A stretch of DNA of 64,000 nt, from NCBI GenBank assembly GCA_023525715.1, contig CM042010.1, positions 158,201,907 to 158,265,906 on the forward strand, given 5' to 3'. Origin of the DNA: Cichorium intybus. Taxonomy: Eukaryota; Streptophyta; Magnoliopsida; Asterales; Asteraceae. Made by a program: the position numbers and the translations under genes. Numbering within the stretch: the stretch's first letter is position 1; every line of letters starts with the position of its first letter. The notes under the pieces are model-generated. The model had not been told where the DNA came from and searched no databases. It was given only the letters and a program-made list of their open reading frames with translations. Of the stretch, positions 1-12,919 are shown in pieces.

Positions 1-608
1 AAGACCAGATAAGCCGTGAGTCTGTTATAGACAAGAACGGAACTGTGAGTCAATATATCTATGTAAACTGTTATATAGACAACAGCGGGCTAACCCGTGA
101 GTCTAGGCAACAGCGGGCTAACCCGTGAGCCGCAGTTTATTTTAATGAGCCAGATTTATATAGACAACAGCGGGCTAACCCGTGAGTCTAGGCAACAGCG
201 GGCTAACCCGTGAGCCACGGCAACAGCGGGCTAACCCGTGAGCCACATTTGATCTTGTATTGTGTGATAATATATATATTTGACTTTGTATAGAGAAATT
301 TTATTCTTATACATGTTATTATTGGTTTGATTACTCATTGGGCTTTATAGCTCACAGTTTTATTGACATGTCCCTGCAGGTGAGCGTGACCCTGCCAAGG
401 GAAAAGACAAAGTCCGTGACTGAGGACTTAGCATTTGAAGTAACGACCCGGCTTGAAGAATGTATAATATTTATGTATTGTACTTCGTGATACACTTGTA
501 CTCGTATTTTGTTAACTAATACCCCATACTCATGGTTTTTATTGTAAAATATTTGGTTTGAAAAACAAAAATTTTTGGGGTGTTTTTGTTAATAAGTCGG
601 GTGTTACA
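1..608 (+). repeat. 3' part of a gypsy-type LTR, cut by the window edge
   Basis: The block ends in GTCGGGTGTTACA at 608, the reverse complement of the start (TGTAACACCCGAC) of the solo LTR at 46859. Several stretches match that LTR in inverted orientation: the end, the hairpin around 331-356, and the line containing GGGAAAAGACAAAGTCCGTG (about 400-420). It is therefore the same LTR family, opposite in orientation to the copy 47 kb away and truncated here by the window start. No coding sequence is visible. Confidence 0.75.
80..245 (+). repeat. Five-unit tandem repeat inside the LTR
   Basis: Near-identical units beginning CAACAGCGGGCTAACCCGTG start at 80, 108, 165, 193 and 221, most separated by GTCTAGG or GCCACGG. 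Related, more diverged units on the opposite strand occupy about 47560-47850 in the other LTR copy, so this is a length-variable minisatellite belonging to the LTR family. Confidence 0.85.
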
Positions 609-1216
609 ATTATGTATTGATATTTGTAGTTTTTGGGTTAGTTTGTAACGACCATTTGTGTTGGTCAAATGGTTAAGCTTTTCGGATACTTATGTTTTTT
701 TTATTATTTTCTATGTATTCTGAATGCATTAAGTAAAACATGTATGAAGGACTTCTTAGTGTTTATTACTTTTGGTAATAGCAATGTACTTTTGTTTGTG
801 AATTTACTTTATTTTTAAACAAATAATTATGGTGTGCCGATCTTTGTTATGCTTATTAAAAACCATTTACTTAGTTTCCTACCTTTAGCCTGGATGTATT
901 TACTTGATTCACCATCAATGTGCATAAATCACCGAAAGTTAGCTTCCAACATCATCATAATACTACAATTAAGTACCCATATTTACCCATTAGAGAACAA
1001 ATTCCCCAACATATAAATGCATCAACGTATAACAGCATAACCTTAATTTTCCATTACAACTTCAAGACAATTACACAGCAAGTTACATTCCACATAAAAT
1101 TGGTTGTTCAAAAGACAGCATTCAAGAAAATTACAATCATCACAAGGATCACACCTACTCAAACCCTTAATACCGGACCCTTAACAAGTCACAAATACAT
1201 AAACAAGGAAGAACAC
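609..1216. other. AT-rich stretch without recognised gene
   Basis: AT-rich DNA between the LTR end and the GRF zinc-finger ORF. Two short overlapping ORFs (834-1231) have low-complexity composition and no domain I recognise. Confidence 0.5.
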
Positions 1217-1468
1217 CTAAGAAGCGATTAACATAAATTTATACTTCTCTGCAGCCACAAGGTCGTCTTCAAGTCTTGAAACCATATCAAACAAATTCCT
1301 CTTTGTTTGGATCAACCCGGGTATGATCATGATGGAACGGCGACACGTTGGTGGGTCAAACCAACCTACGAAACCACAGCTGCTGCACCTCCAGAACCTC
1401 CTCCCAGGGTTCAGGTTCGTCCAAGAAGTGGACATGTTAGCTACGCTCCAACATTGACAAATAACCAT
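1217..1468 (-). CDS. Small GRF-type zinc finger protein (83 aa)
   Basis: An 83-residue ORF resembling the plant zf-GRF domain. It has an N-terminal C-x-C pair (residues 4 and 6), the signature NPGRRFWRCSSCGF (GRF core followed by a Cys pair), then a W-x-DPP-x-C segment supplying a further cysteine and a short helical tail. GRF fingers bind single-stranded nucleic acid in several DNA-repair proteins. In plants, very short GRF-only proteins are often multicopy and transposon-associated. The frame is intact from Met to stop, but no promoter or intron is evident and the flanks are repetitive. It may be a small gene or a mobile-element passenger. The plus-strand ORF at 1307-1543 is its antisense shadow. 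Confidence 0.55.
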   Translation of the reverse strand: MVICQCWSVANMSTSWTNLNPGRRFWRCSSCGFVGWFDPPTCRRSIMIIPGLIQTKRNLFDMVSRLEDDLVAAEKYKFMLIAS

Positions 1469-1800
1469 TTTCTTCGGTGCTCCTTCAAAGCTTCTGGTTT
1501 AATTTCGTATAACAACGAAGACAATCTCTTCTTATATTTGTAAATGGACAAGAATGCTAAGATGAATGGACTATTTTACCCTTACGTGGTTTGCACAAAA
1601 TTTGGGTTAACGGACATATATAGACAGCAAGGTAAGTGTGGGACCAAAACTGAAAGTTAAAGCAAACCACAAGGGCAAATACGTGGGAATTAAAATTCGG
1701 AGACTAATGCGAAAACTGGGGCAGGGACCAAAATTGTAATTTACTCTAAAGTAACTATCATGACTTATGGTTTGTATTAAAAGTAAAATAATAAACATGT

Positions 1801-2080
1801 GTCGTTGCGTTATATTATTTTTAGTAAATTATTTGTGTTTTTGATAAAAATTAAGAGTAAATTACATATGGTCCTTGTGGTTTGGTTTTATGCCTTATAT
1901 TATTTTAGTAAATTATTTGTGTTTTTGTTGAAAATTAAGAGTAAATTACATATGCTCCTTGTGGTTTGGTTTTGAAATTTTTTGTCGTTGCGCTATATTA
2001 TTTTTAGTAAATTATTTGTGTTTTTGTTAAAAATTATGAGTAAATTACATATGGTCCTTGTGGTTTGGTTTTGAAATTTT
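1801..2080 (+). repeat. Triplicated ~90-bp tandem repeat
   Basis: Three consecutive copies (about 1801-1891, 1892-1980, 1981-2078) share TTTTTAGTAAATTATTTGTG followed by GAGTAAATTACATATG and the phrase CCTTGTGGTTTGG. The phrase (GGACCAAAATTGTAATTTAC on the other strand at about 1725-1745) resembles the termini of the Mutator-like element at 44134-46362, so this looks like an amplified piece of related terminal inverted repeat. Confidence 0.7.
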
Positions 2081-2508
2081 AGTTCAACTTCCAAAATGTT
2101 GATTGCTCGCATCTTTGTCGTTTCCAAATTTTGCAGTTTTGATATTTGGTCCATTTAAAAAGACTATTTGACCGTTTTTAATACTTTTACTCATTTAAGT
2201 TTTTTAATGATAGAAAAATTAAAAATGGTCACCCCAACACCAAGACTCATTGTCAGTCACTAACCCAACTTCATCGGTCACTCCTTCCAGAATGGGCATA
2301 AATGATAGAAATTTCCAGTTGAAGTTGTCGTTTATGACAAAAGAATGCTTGTAAATGTATATTTATATGATGATTCCTGATTTAATGAAAAATACTCCCT
2401 AATTTATCAGGGAAATCAGGTCTCAAAACAACGTCGCCACCAACCACACCATTGCTACAATTTACTTCCAAGGAACAGTGCTCGAAGTTAGACCAACGTC
2501 GGTGGTGG

Positions 2509-3892
2509 CAGGGCCGTAGCGTGAGCATGGGCAAGGTGGTCGACCGCCCCGGGCCCCCAAATTCCTAGGGCCCCCATTGTAGGCCCCCTTTATAGATCTC
2601 TTATATTAGTGTAGAAGTTTTAGGCTCTCTTATATTAGTGTAGAAGTTTTAGGCCCAAATGTTTTTTTGATATAAGAAAAGGCCCAAAAAAATTGAGGGA
2701 AATGCCCAAAATTTACATAAACTGATTGTTCATTCTAGGCTATAAACTGATCGATGTTCTAGGCATTAAATTTGCTTTCCATCGGTATCTCAAACGGTAA
2801 TCAATCCGACAATGTTGCACCCCGTTTCACCATAGTGATGATTAGTACTCGACATCTCAAACGGTAATCGATTCTAGTTCTTATTTCATTCCTCTTCTCG
2901 ATTCTGATTTCATTCCTCTACTAGATTACGAATTCTGATTTCACGCATTCACTCTCTCTGCTCGAATTTAATTTCCCTGATTTCCTCTCTAATCGACTAA
3001 TCTCTAATTCTCTATTGATGATTAATTCTAATTTCTGAAGAATTGTGATTTCACTCTACCAAGCAATCGATTATGTTAGTTTTTTTCTGAAATCGAGCTT
3101 GATGGACCATCATAGGAAGCAATCGATTCTTGGGAGTTGGGTATGTTTAGTTTCTGTATTTTTTTTCTGTTTATATACAAAGGAGTTTTAAACGTTGGGT
3201 ATGTTTAGGTGAATCATGTGATGATGCATTATCAAAAAGTGAAGCCGAAAGTTTAGTTAGTGCTATCGAAAGTTATGAATTTTTACTTGGTATGGTGATT
3301 TGGTATGCTATTTTATTTTCTATTAATATGGTTAGTAAAAAGTTGCAAACTAAAACTATTTTTCTTGATGCCACCATTGATCTATTAAAAGATATCATGA
3401 CATTTTTTAAAAATTATAGAAATGATGGTTTTGCCACTAGTATAGATAATGCCAAAGCTATTGCATTTGATATGGATGTTGAACCCATATTTCCAAAAAA
3501 ACGGCGTGTTACTAGAAAAAAACAATTTGATGAAATTAATAATAAAGATAAACATGAATTTGAATCACCCGAAGAATCATTTAGAGTTGAGTATTTTTTT
3601 TGGTTGTTGTTGATATGACAATTACTTCATTAGAAGCTAGATTTGAGCAAATAACAAACTTCGAAAATATTTTTGGTTTTTTATATATTCATTATAAGTG
3701 ATTAAAGTCATTTGAGCAAATAATAGCCTTTTTTCTTTCCATAGGTGGTGAGTCCACAGCCTTCAATTGTAATAACCTTTTCAATTAATAAAAAATTTCG
3801 AAGATGCCGCCCTCTTTTATTAAAAAAATTATTTTTAGGGGCCCCATGTTTCTATTTTGCCCCGGGCCCCAAAATAGCTTGAAACGGCCCTG
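2509..3892 (+). mobile_element. hAT-superfamily DNA transposon, decayed
   Basis: The element begins CAGGGCCGTAGC and ends GAAACGGCCCTG, giving a terminal inverted repeat CAGGGCCGT/ACGGCCCTG. It is flanked by a perfect 8-bp duplication GGTGGTGG (2501-2508 and 3893-3900), diagnostic of hAT. Subterminal regions are rich in GGGCCCC. It is 1384 bp long and carries a transposase fragment at about 3210-3690. A truncated relative of its left end appears at 61620. Confidence 0.85.
3210..3690 (+). pseudogene. hAT (ZMYM1/TTF-type) transposase fragment
   Basis: An open frame runs through the Met at 3292 to a stop at 3618, with similar-looking codons upstream from about 3210. The peptide resembles the central part of plant ZMYM1-like hAT transposases: a helical stretch with KKLQTK, DLLKDIMTFFKNYRNDGF, then EPIFPKKRRVTRKKQFDE. 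Just after the stop, another frame continues with sequence reading like TSLEARFEQ and ENIFGFL, indicating a frameshift around 3590-3620. The N-terminal TTF zinc finger and the C-terminal hAT dimerisation region are missing, so the element cannot be autonomous. Confidence 0.65.
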
Positions 3893-3900
3893 GGTGGTGG

Positions 3901-5299
3901 CTTTAATTTCCAATAAACGACTCAATGGTATGAACCTTACTATTCTAATCAAATCCCGATTTGATTGCTCTTGGAGTAAATATCCTAGCTGCTTAGACCA
4001 ATAATGTTGCTCTGACGGGGTTAGATTTTAATGCTTGTAAAATGGAGTTCAACATCGGGAACTTCAATTTATTGTCCTCGTGGGAGCAACGACACCCGTT
4101 TGTTAAAACCCACCCACCTTGAGCATGGTCACCGGTAGCAAAATTTTGTTATCATGACCACCGCAAGCATTGTCAATAAATAGTTCCAACCCAGACCGAT
4201 AAATCCCCTAAAAACGTAACACCTTATGATTTCGGTGTTGGTAATTTAAACCTTGACCTCCCAATGGATTCGGACCGTGTATAGGATCTCATCAAAAAAA
4301 TTTATGTAAGATACTTATGCTTAAGGATATGACACGAAAATAACTTCGATGGCTTGTCTAATGAGGAGTTACTTGTGAGGTTTTTTTCTGTTGCATTTTT
4401 AGACACTTTCACAGGTTGATGGAAAGTATGTGGTTTGAAGCTCTATTGTTGTGACACAATAAGACCCACTGCTATGTGTATTTAGAAATTGTTACTAATC
4501 GTCATGGTGATGTTTTTGTTGGTAAATTAATATAATATATGTGTGTAGGTGGCGAGTTGTCAGAGATGAAGTTGATTGATCTTAGGGTTAAAATCGGGGT
4601 GGGTTGGGGCGAGTGTTTTTATTTTGTATCATTAAAAGTCGTACATGAGTAAAATAAAAAAATAAAAAAAACATTAAAAGGGTAAAAAAAAACTAGTCTT
4701 TTTATATGATTCAGAGACCAACCGCAAGATTTGAAAACCACTAGGATGCGATCTATCAACTTTAAAAGTTGGTCTTTGAATTTATAAGAACCATTTATCC
4801 GCAAGATTTGAAAACAACTAGATGCGATCTTTCAACTTTAAAAGTTGGTCTTTGAATTTATAAGAACCATTTATGTAATTTACTCAAATATTAATAACAC
4901 ACAAAAAAAACAACTTGGGTTTTCCAAAGCCAGAAACGGAAACTTTTAGTTTGATTATGCACCCAAATCAAGCCAATCTCACTCCCATAATCCCATTACA
5001 ACTTCTCATCGACAATTTTCTTATGCAACATACGTGCTTAAGTCATTCTCAAAGACAACTTTTGAATGTGTTTGATTATTTTTTCAAAAGTCACAAAGGA
5101 TAATTAATGGAGCGGTAAACTTGGATAAGATGTTTGAAATGCTGGAAGTTTTTACATTGTCTTATACATGATTAAACACATGCTATAGATCCAAACTCAG
5201 CCAATTTTCTTCTTCAAGCTTCTGAATTATTCACCACAATAAGCACGCTTTGGGGACTCATTTACCTTTTAGTCATCTACATTGATGTTTGTTAGGCTA
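3901..5299. other. Intergenic, no recognised gene
   Basis: AT-rich DNA with short ORFs that lack recognisable domains (3804-4004 spans the hAT end). The only structure noted is the tandem duplication at 4721-4874. Confidence 0.45.
4721..4874 (+). repeat. ~77-bp tandem duplication
   Basis: Two adjacent units (about 4721-4798 and 4799-4874) share CGCAAGATTTGAAAAC, the palindrome CAACTTTAAAAGTTG and GGTCTTTGAATTTATAAG. They differ at only a few positions. Confidence 0.8.
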
Positions 5300-5835
5300 T
5301 TGGATCTTTGGTAAACGTAAGATAAAGCATCACACTCATTTTTACGATGTGTATGGTGGTTTCACTTTCAAAAGAACATTGCTATTTCAGGGAATCCACA
5401 CTTGTAAAAGTTAGTTGCTGATGCTTTTGTGTGGCTGAGTTTTGGCATAGAAATTCAGGTACATTTATACATAACCTACCTAAACCAACCCAAAAGCCAA
5501 CTACCATAAATGTGATTTGGCTTGGGTATCACTTATATTTTCATATAAAAACTACCCGACGATTAACTCACTAGAATTATTTGAAACCAAAAAACACCCA
5601 TGCTTGAAGACAATCAGGAAAAGTACGCAAAACGTGAAGATATAGCTATGTTTACCCAAATGTTACGATTGCTAATGTGTTGAATTTAATTCATAAGATG
5701 ACACCACATCAACCACAAACAATGTTTCTCAGAGCACATGTTAACAAACACATCACAAAACCATAACTCTAACAAAAATATAGTCAAAACAGAAACAAAT
5801 GCATATAAAAGATAAAAGCATTCTAGAAACCTCCA

Positions 5836-6472
5836 TTAGTCGCCCTTCCTCCGGAAAGAGCATCCTTCAGTAAGTCTGGCGCGACCACCGGTAGGCTGGC
5901 ACAACACCGTCTGACAGTTTCCACATACCACCACCGTTTGAGAGTGGCTAAATACAGTTGTTCTGTTAACAGAAATATCAAATCAGTTCTAACGTCAATA
6001 AGCAAAGGGAGAAAGGTGAACTGAAACAAAACAGCAAAAAGAATAACGAAACCTACATATTGAAACAGCCCTGGCACTTCACATCCTGCAATATCAGAAT
6101 TGAAATAATTAATAACACAATTCGATCAATTTAGGGTCTTCTTTTGATAAGAGATAAACAAAACCTTGAAGAAATCGCAAACAACTACTAAAATTGCAAA
6201 ACAGTTGAGAGATAGACGAAAGATAAGGGTACCATGAAGACAGAGTTTGGCGACTGCACAAGACGTTTGAGCTTGTGCTTCCTCTTCTCCAAATCAGCTG
6301 GGGGGTTAAGCAGATCAACATCGTTTGGCAAAACCTGTAATGTTCGATAGATCCATTTTATCATTCCACGGTAACATAATTAAAGTAAATCGAACAAATT
6401 CACACTAATGTATACATATTGCATTCAACAAGAATAATGGATTTCATGGAATCGTCAAGGAAGACTAACCAT
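5836..6472 (-). pseudogene. RPS27: RPS27 copy A, frameshifted
   Basis: A four-exon copy of 40S ribosomal protein S27: ATG 6470-6472, exon 2 6233-6333, exon 3 6057-6085, exon 4 5836-5962. All splice sites are GT-AG and match those of the intact copy at 42641-43278. Exon 2 is 101 nt instead of 102: the C-run encoding Asn-Pro-Pro (residues 11-13) has five C rather than six (G-run at 6300-6304 on the plus strand), which shifts the frame. It also carries Phe33 to Val. The zinc-ribbon cysteines in exons 3 and 4 (CQGC and CGNC) and the C-terminal RRKGD are preserved. It is a recent pseudogene unless the missing C is a sequencing error. Confidence 0.85.
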
Positions 6473-6474
6473 CT

Positions 6475-6944
6475 TGCTTGGAGAGTAGATGATCTTGGAA
6501 ATCAATGAAGCGGCGAACAAAAAACCTAAATGATCCTGCTAAAGATGCGCAACCCCCGATTGATATAAACCGAAACCCTAAGTCCTCTAAGCCCACTATT
6601 TAAACCGACTCCGATGATTCAATAAATTACCAGAAGCAGCAGCCCAACATACTGGCCCAGCTTCTCAAGACTGCTAACACTCGCAATCACAAACAGGCCG
6701 TTATACTTTTTCCCCAGCAACATATTCTACACCCTACGGTACATGCTTGTTAAGATTAGGACCGGTCTATTTGATTTGAGGCCCGAGTCCTAAGATAAAA
6801 TAAAAAGATAAAGGCTTTAAAATATATATTTTTTTGGTAAAGAGAATGGTGTCTTTGTAAAAAAATTATTAATAAAAAAATTTAATATAATTGTAGGTTG
6901 GAGACTCCCCACTTATTAAAAGAAAACATATGAAACAGACATTG
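6475..6944 (-). promoter_or_regulatory. RPS27 upstream region, copy A
   Basis: This is the sequence preceding RPS27 copy A. On the gene strand it contains TTAGGGTTTCGG (telo-box-type AAACCCTAA), several GGGCC/GGCCCA site-II-like motifs and TTTAAATAGTGGGC. Telo-box plus site-II combinations are typical of plant ribosomal protein promoters. The same segment recurs at 8788-9414 (-), 15257-15670 (+) and 36640-38464 (+), and partly at 42512-42640 (+). Its distal end abuts the RNase H end of the gypsy fragment. Confidence 0.6.
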
Positions 6945-8718
6945 AAAATCACACGTCCTCTTTGCATTAACACGCATCCAAAACCACTTAGGGAGGCATC
7001 GCTATAAAGAACAAAGTTTTCCCATCCTTGTGGTAATGTCAACACTGCAGCTTTACACAAGCCATCTTTCAATTGTTCAAATGTTGATTGTTGCGCCTCA
7101 GTCCAGTTGAACTTATCTGTCTTCTTGGTCAACTTAGTTAGGGATGTAGTGTAGCTATACGAGAAAAATTCTTAACGAATTGTCAATATTAGTCTGCTAA
7201 CCCCAAGAAACTACGAACCTCCATCAGACTCTTTGGCGGCTTCCAACTCATTACGGTCTCGATCTTTGCCGAATCCACCTTTATACCCTATTGGTTTATC
7301 ACATGGCCGAGAAATTGGATTTCTCGTAACCAAGACTCACACTTTTAAAACTTTGCATATAACTTCTCATTCCGAAGAAGATCTAACATTTGTTGTGAGT
7401 AAAATCTGTGCTCATTTTGACTCTTTGAATAAATTAGGATGTCATCGATAAATACAATTACGAATTTATCCAAGAAAGGACGACAAACCTGATTCATTAA
7501 GTCCATAAAGGCGGCTGCAGCGTTAGTCAAACTGAATGACATGACTAAAAACTCATAATGACCATACCTCGTACGAAATGTCGTATTTGGAACATCGATT
7601 TCTTGTACTCTAAATTAATGATAACTGGATCTCAAATCGGTCTTCGAGAAATACGTGGCTCCGTGTAGTTGATAAAATAAATCGTCAATCTACGGCAACG
7701 GGTAACGATTCTTTATTGTGATATTGTTAAGTTCTCGGTAATCTATACAGATTCTCAATTTCTCATCCAGCCATCTTTCTTTTTTACAAACATGATAGGC
7801 GCTCCAATGGAGACGAGCTCGAATGAATAAACCCAAGCTCTAGCAACTCTTGCAGCTGTCTTTTTAATTCTTCCATCTTAGAAAGCACCAATCTGTAGGG
7901 TGGTTGAGCTACCGGTTTCGCTCCAAGTATCACATCGATCACAAACTCAACCTGCCGATTGGGTGGTAAGCTCGAAAGATCATCAGGGAATACATCGGGA
8001 TAATCACAAACCACCTCCAGATTCTTAATTCTGGGGCGTCCTGACTCAACACGAGTCACATGTGCCATAATTAATTGACCTCATTTCGCAATATATCTTC
8101 GAGCTCTTGCTAACGACACTATTGATACATTTCGGGAACGCCTCTCACCACGTATCAATATTCGGGAACGTCTCGTTGTTTTTACTGAGATTGCTTCTCA
8201 TGACAATCCATTTGACCTCTGTTGTCATATAACCAATTCATCCCGACTATAACATGAAACTCGTGATTATTGATCGGCTTTAGATCATTAAGAAATGTAA
8301 CCCTGTAGATCTCAAGACGACACTGTTCATATTGACTTTTTACAAAAACACCTCTCATCTGCTACATCTACTATCATTCTCTCGTATAAATCAACCAACG
8401 AAACGCCAAATTTGGATGCAAAAGACACCAACATAAAAGACACACTGGCACCATAATCAAAAAGTACTCGAGCTTGAGAAGAGTTCAAGTTAAAAATACC
8501 TGTAATAACATCGGTTTGATCTCGGGCCTCATCAACGGTTAACTGAAAAGCTCTTGTTTTCACGTGACCGTCGTTCATCTCTCTTCGGTCATATCGATCT
8601 CGCCCTCCTCCACGTCCACTCTTTCGCGGCTCTCTAGGACTCGGACCTCATCGTTGGACATTCTGGGCGAATATGCCCACTTTCTCCACAATTGAAACAA
8701 ACTGGGCGGCTCTCCGTA
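6945..8718 (-). pseudogene. Ty3/gypsy chromovirus-like gag-pol fragment (left arm)
   Basis: In order on the minus strand: a CCHC zinc knuckle reading CFNCGESGHIRPEC (about 8660-8712); an aspartic protease segment (8327-8578) whose active-site triplet region reads FDYGAS instead of the usual D-S-G; the RT N-terminus with PDVFPDDL and LQELLELGFI (7784-8068); the RT core with FVIVFIDDILIYS (7345-7542); and the RNase H start FNWTEAQQSTFEQLKDGL to YSDASLSGFGCVLMQRG (6945-7132). Frames shift several times and stops interrupt it, so it is non-functional. No integrase and no LTRs flank it. It is bounded on both sides by RPS27 upstream sequence. The RT motifs resemble Tekay/Del-type chromoviruses; clade placement is inferred. 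Confidence 0.8.
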
Positions 8719-8726
8719 CACTGTCG

Positions 8727-8787
8727 TATGGGTGAGCAAAAACCGAACTGGAAACCAAAAAACCGAAAAAAAAAACCCAAAAAGGAT
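8727..8787 (-). mobile_element. Remnant of a hAT-type MITE
   Basis: It starts directly next to CACTGTCG (8719-8726), the same target copy that borders the intact MITE end at 29705. It reads, in reverse, as the GGTTCGGTTTTTGCTCACC-like terminus seen at 29680-29705, so the insertion predates the inverted duplication. Only about 60 bp remain before the junction with RPS27 upstream DNA. Confidence 0.65.
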
Positions 8788-9414
8788 CCTGCTAAAAGGC
8801 GCAACCTTTCGTTTGATATAAACCCTAACCCTACGACCTCTAAGGCCCACTATTTAAACCGAATTGAGTCGGCTGAGGAGAAAAACAACACCGATGAACT
8901 ACTAGAAGCAACAGCCCAAACTCCCCAACATAATGGCCCAACTACTCAATACTACAGCAACAACACTCGCAATCACCAACGGGCCATTAAACATTTTTCC
9001 CCATTAAATCGCAACATATTCTACGATGCATGTTAATTAGGACCGGCACATTTGATTTGAGGGGCTCGAGGTAAAATAAAAAGATAAGGCCTTTTAAAAT
9101 ATATATCTTTTTGGTGGAGGAGAATGGTGTATCTATAAAATTTTATGAAGGGTGTTGATAAGGACACCCTATTCTATTATATTTTAGTCAAAAAGTAGTG
9201 TAATTATGTCAATTAGACACCAATAGTTTTTAGAGAGAATTTAAAGTTTACCAATAAGAACTAGTCAAAATCTACACTGGAGTGTTATTTCAATCTAGAG
9301 TGGAGTGTAGAAAAAAAACTCCATTTTATTATTTAAAGAAATTAATATAATTGCATGCTGATAAATCTTTACCTATTGAGAAAAAAGCTTCTGACAGATA
9401 TCTGGAGTCAAACA
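8788..9414 (-). promoter_or_regulatory. Second RPS27 upstream segment, left arm
   Basis: It matches 15010-15620 in inverted orientation, including AAACCCTAACCCTA (telo-box type), GGCCCACTATTTAAACCG and the GGATCCTGCTAAAAGG block. It leads into no RPS27 exon here; instead it joins the MITE remnant and the gag knuckle. The embedded MITE occupies 9150-9323. Confidence 0.65.
9150..9323 (-). mobile_element. ~173-bp MITE, left-arm copy
   Basis: It begins GGGTGTTGATAAGGACACC and ends near GTAGAAAAAAAACTCC, the inverted counterpart of 15076-15247. The flanking duplication is degraded here but perfect (TTAATAAAA) in the right arm. Confidence 0.7.
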
Positions 9415-9635
9415 TTGGGATGTCCAAAACTCCGTGGGGGTCCGTTTTTGTGGGACCCCGAACATGACGGATGATATTTCTATGAAAAATAAAAAATTTT
9501 AGTCTAAAAATCAGGTGGCTTCGTTTCAAAAAATGATTTTATTAGCCTAAAAATCAAAAAAAAAATTAGTTTAAAAATTGGAGGCGGGGGTGGGGGAAGC
9601 TACCCCCGTCCCGTTTCACCCTATTGACATCTCTA
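9415..9635 (+). mobile_element. hAT-type MITE (221 bp)
   Basis: It is flanked by a perfect 8-bp duplication GTCAAACA (9407-9414 and 9636-9643). The termini TTGGGATGTC and GACATCTCTA form a short, somewhat diverged inverted repeat. The interior is C/G-rich near both ends and AT-rich in the middle. Only its first 50 or so bases are shared with the right arm (14932-14985), so the inverted-duplication breakpoint lies inside it. Confidence 0.75.
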
Positions 9636-9643
9636 GTCAAACA

Positions 9644-12289
<2,646 letters not shown>

Positions 12290-12560
12290 AAATTTCCTCA
12301 TTAGGTGTCATAGTTAAAATTTCTTTTCGCGAGTTATCATAGTTCAAACTCTTCTTCATGAGGTGTCACAGTTAAAACTCCTCTTCATGAGGTGTCACAG
12401 TTAAAATCCTCTTCATGAGGTGTCATAGTTAAAATTCATCTTCGTGAGATGTCATAGTTAAAATTCATTTTTCATGAGGCGTCATAGTTAAAATTTCTTA
12501 TTGTGAGGTGTCATAGTTAAAATTCATATTCGTAAGATGCCATAGTTTAAAGTTCTCTTT
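12290..12560 (+). repeat. Tandem array of ~30-bp units
   Basis: About eight diverged units built on GAGGTGTCATAGTTAAAAT followed by TCTTCATG-like sequence. It precedes an LTR-like 3' end, the same relative position as the minisatellite at 80-245 in another LTR. Confidence 0.8.
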
Positions 12561-12919
12561 ATAAGAATGAAAGTTACTAAACCTCTTCATGGGAACATTG
12601 CTTGTTACGTGGTACGTGTTCATGTGATGGTATGTGTAAACCGGTGTACTCACTAAGCTTTTCGCTTACCCGTTGATATTTAATATTTTCAGGTTTTAAA
12701 GGGGTATTTTTGGAAAAGAACATTGTCTGACTGTCTCTCGCTTTTGCAAGATTATAGAGTATGGGTTTCAAAGACTTCCACATTTTAAATGATTTAGATT
12801 TAATTTTTAGTGGTAAAATCGTGTACTCTGATATATTTTATTTGATTATTGTTGAAATTTTTTGTAAATCAATATATTGTTTAAAGGTTTTATTATTGTT
12901 TAAAAAATAGGGTGTTACA
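12561..12919 (+). repeat. Gypsy-type LTR 3' end (remnant)
   Basis: It contains the hairpin TACTCACTAAGC-TTTTC-GCTTACCC (12647-12671) and then TTTTCAGGTTTTAAAGGGG, and ends in AGGGTGTTACA at 12919. This parallels the 331-608 layout (hairpin, CCTGCAGGTGAG, final GGGTGTTACA). The 5' end of this LTR was not located. Confidence 0.5.

Larger units (their letters stand above)
5300..9470 (-). repeat. Left arm of a large inverted duplication
   Basis: Read on the minus strand, this segment is collinear with parts of 14930-39590 read on the plus strand. It runs: MITE left end, RPS27 upstream sequence with an embedded 9-bp-duplication MITE, gag zinc knuckle, protease, RT, RNase H, RPS27 upstream sequence again, RPS27 exons, and roughly 500 bp of 3' flank. 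The match ends inside the hAT MITE at 9415-9635 on one side and near 5300 on the other. The two right-arm MITEs at 36785 and 37788 are absent here, giving filled versus empty sites. Confidence 0.85.

Noticed and set aside
80..245. CRISPR-like array
   Set aside because: Eukaryotic DNA; units are contiguous or irregularly spaced, have no unique spacers and belong to an LTR family.
5823..6321. Minus-strand ORFs of 84 and 70 aa
   Set aside because: They read through RPS27 introns or in the shifted frame; the real feature is the four-exon RPS27 copy.
12290..12560. Possible satellite or centromeric repeat
   Set aside because: Only about eight diverged units within an LTR-like context.
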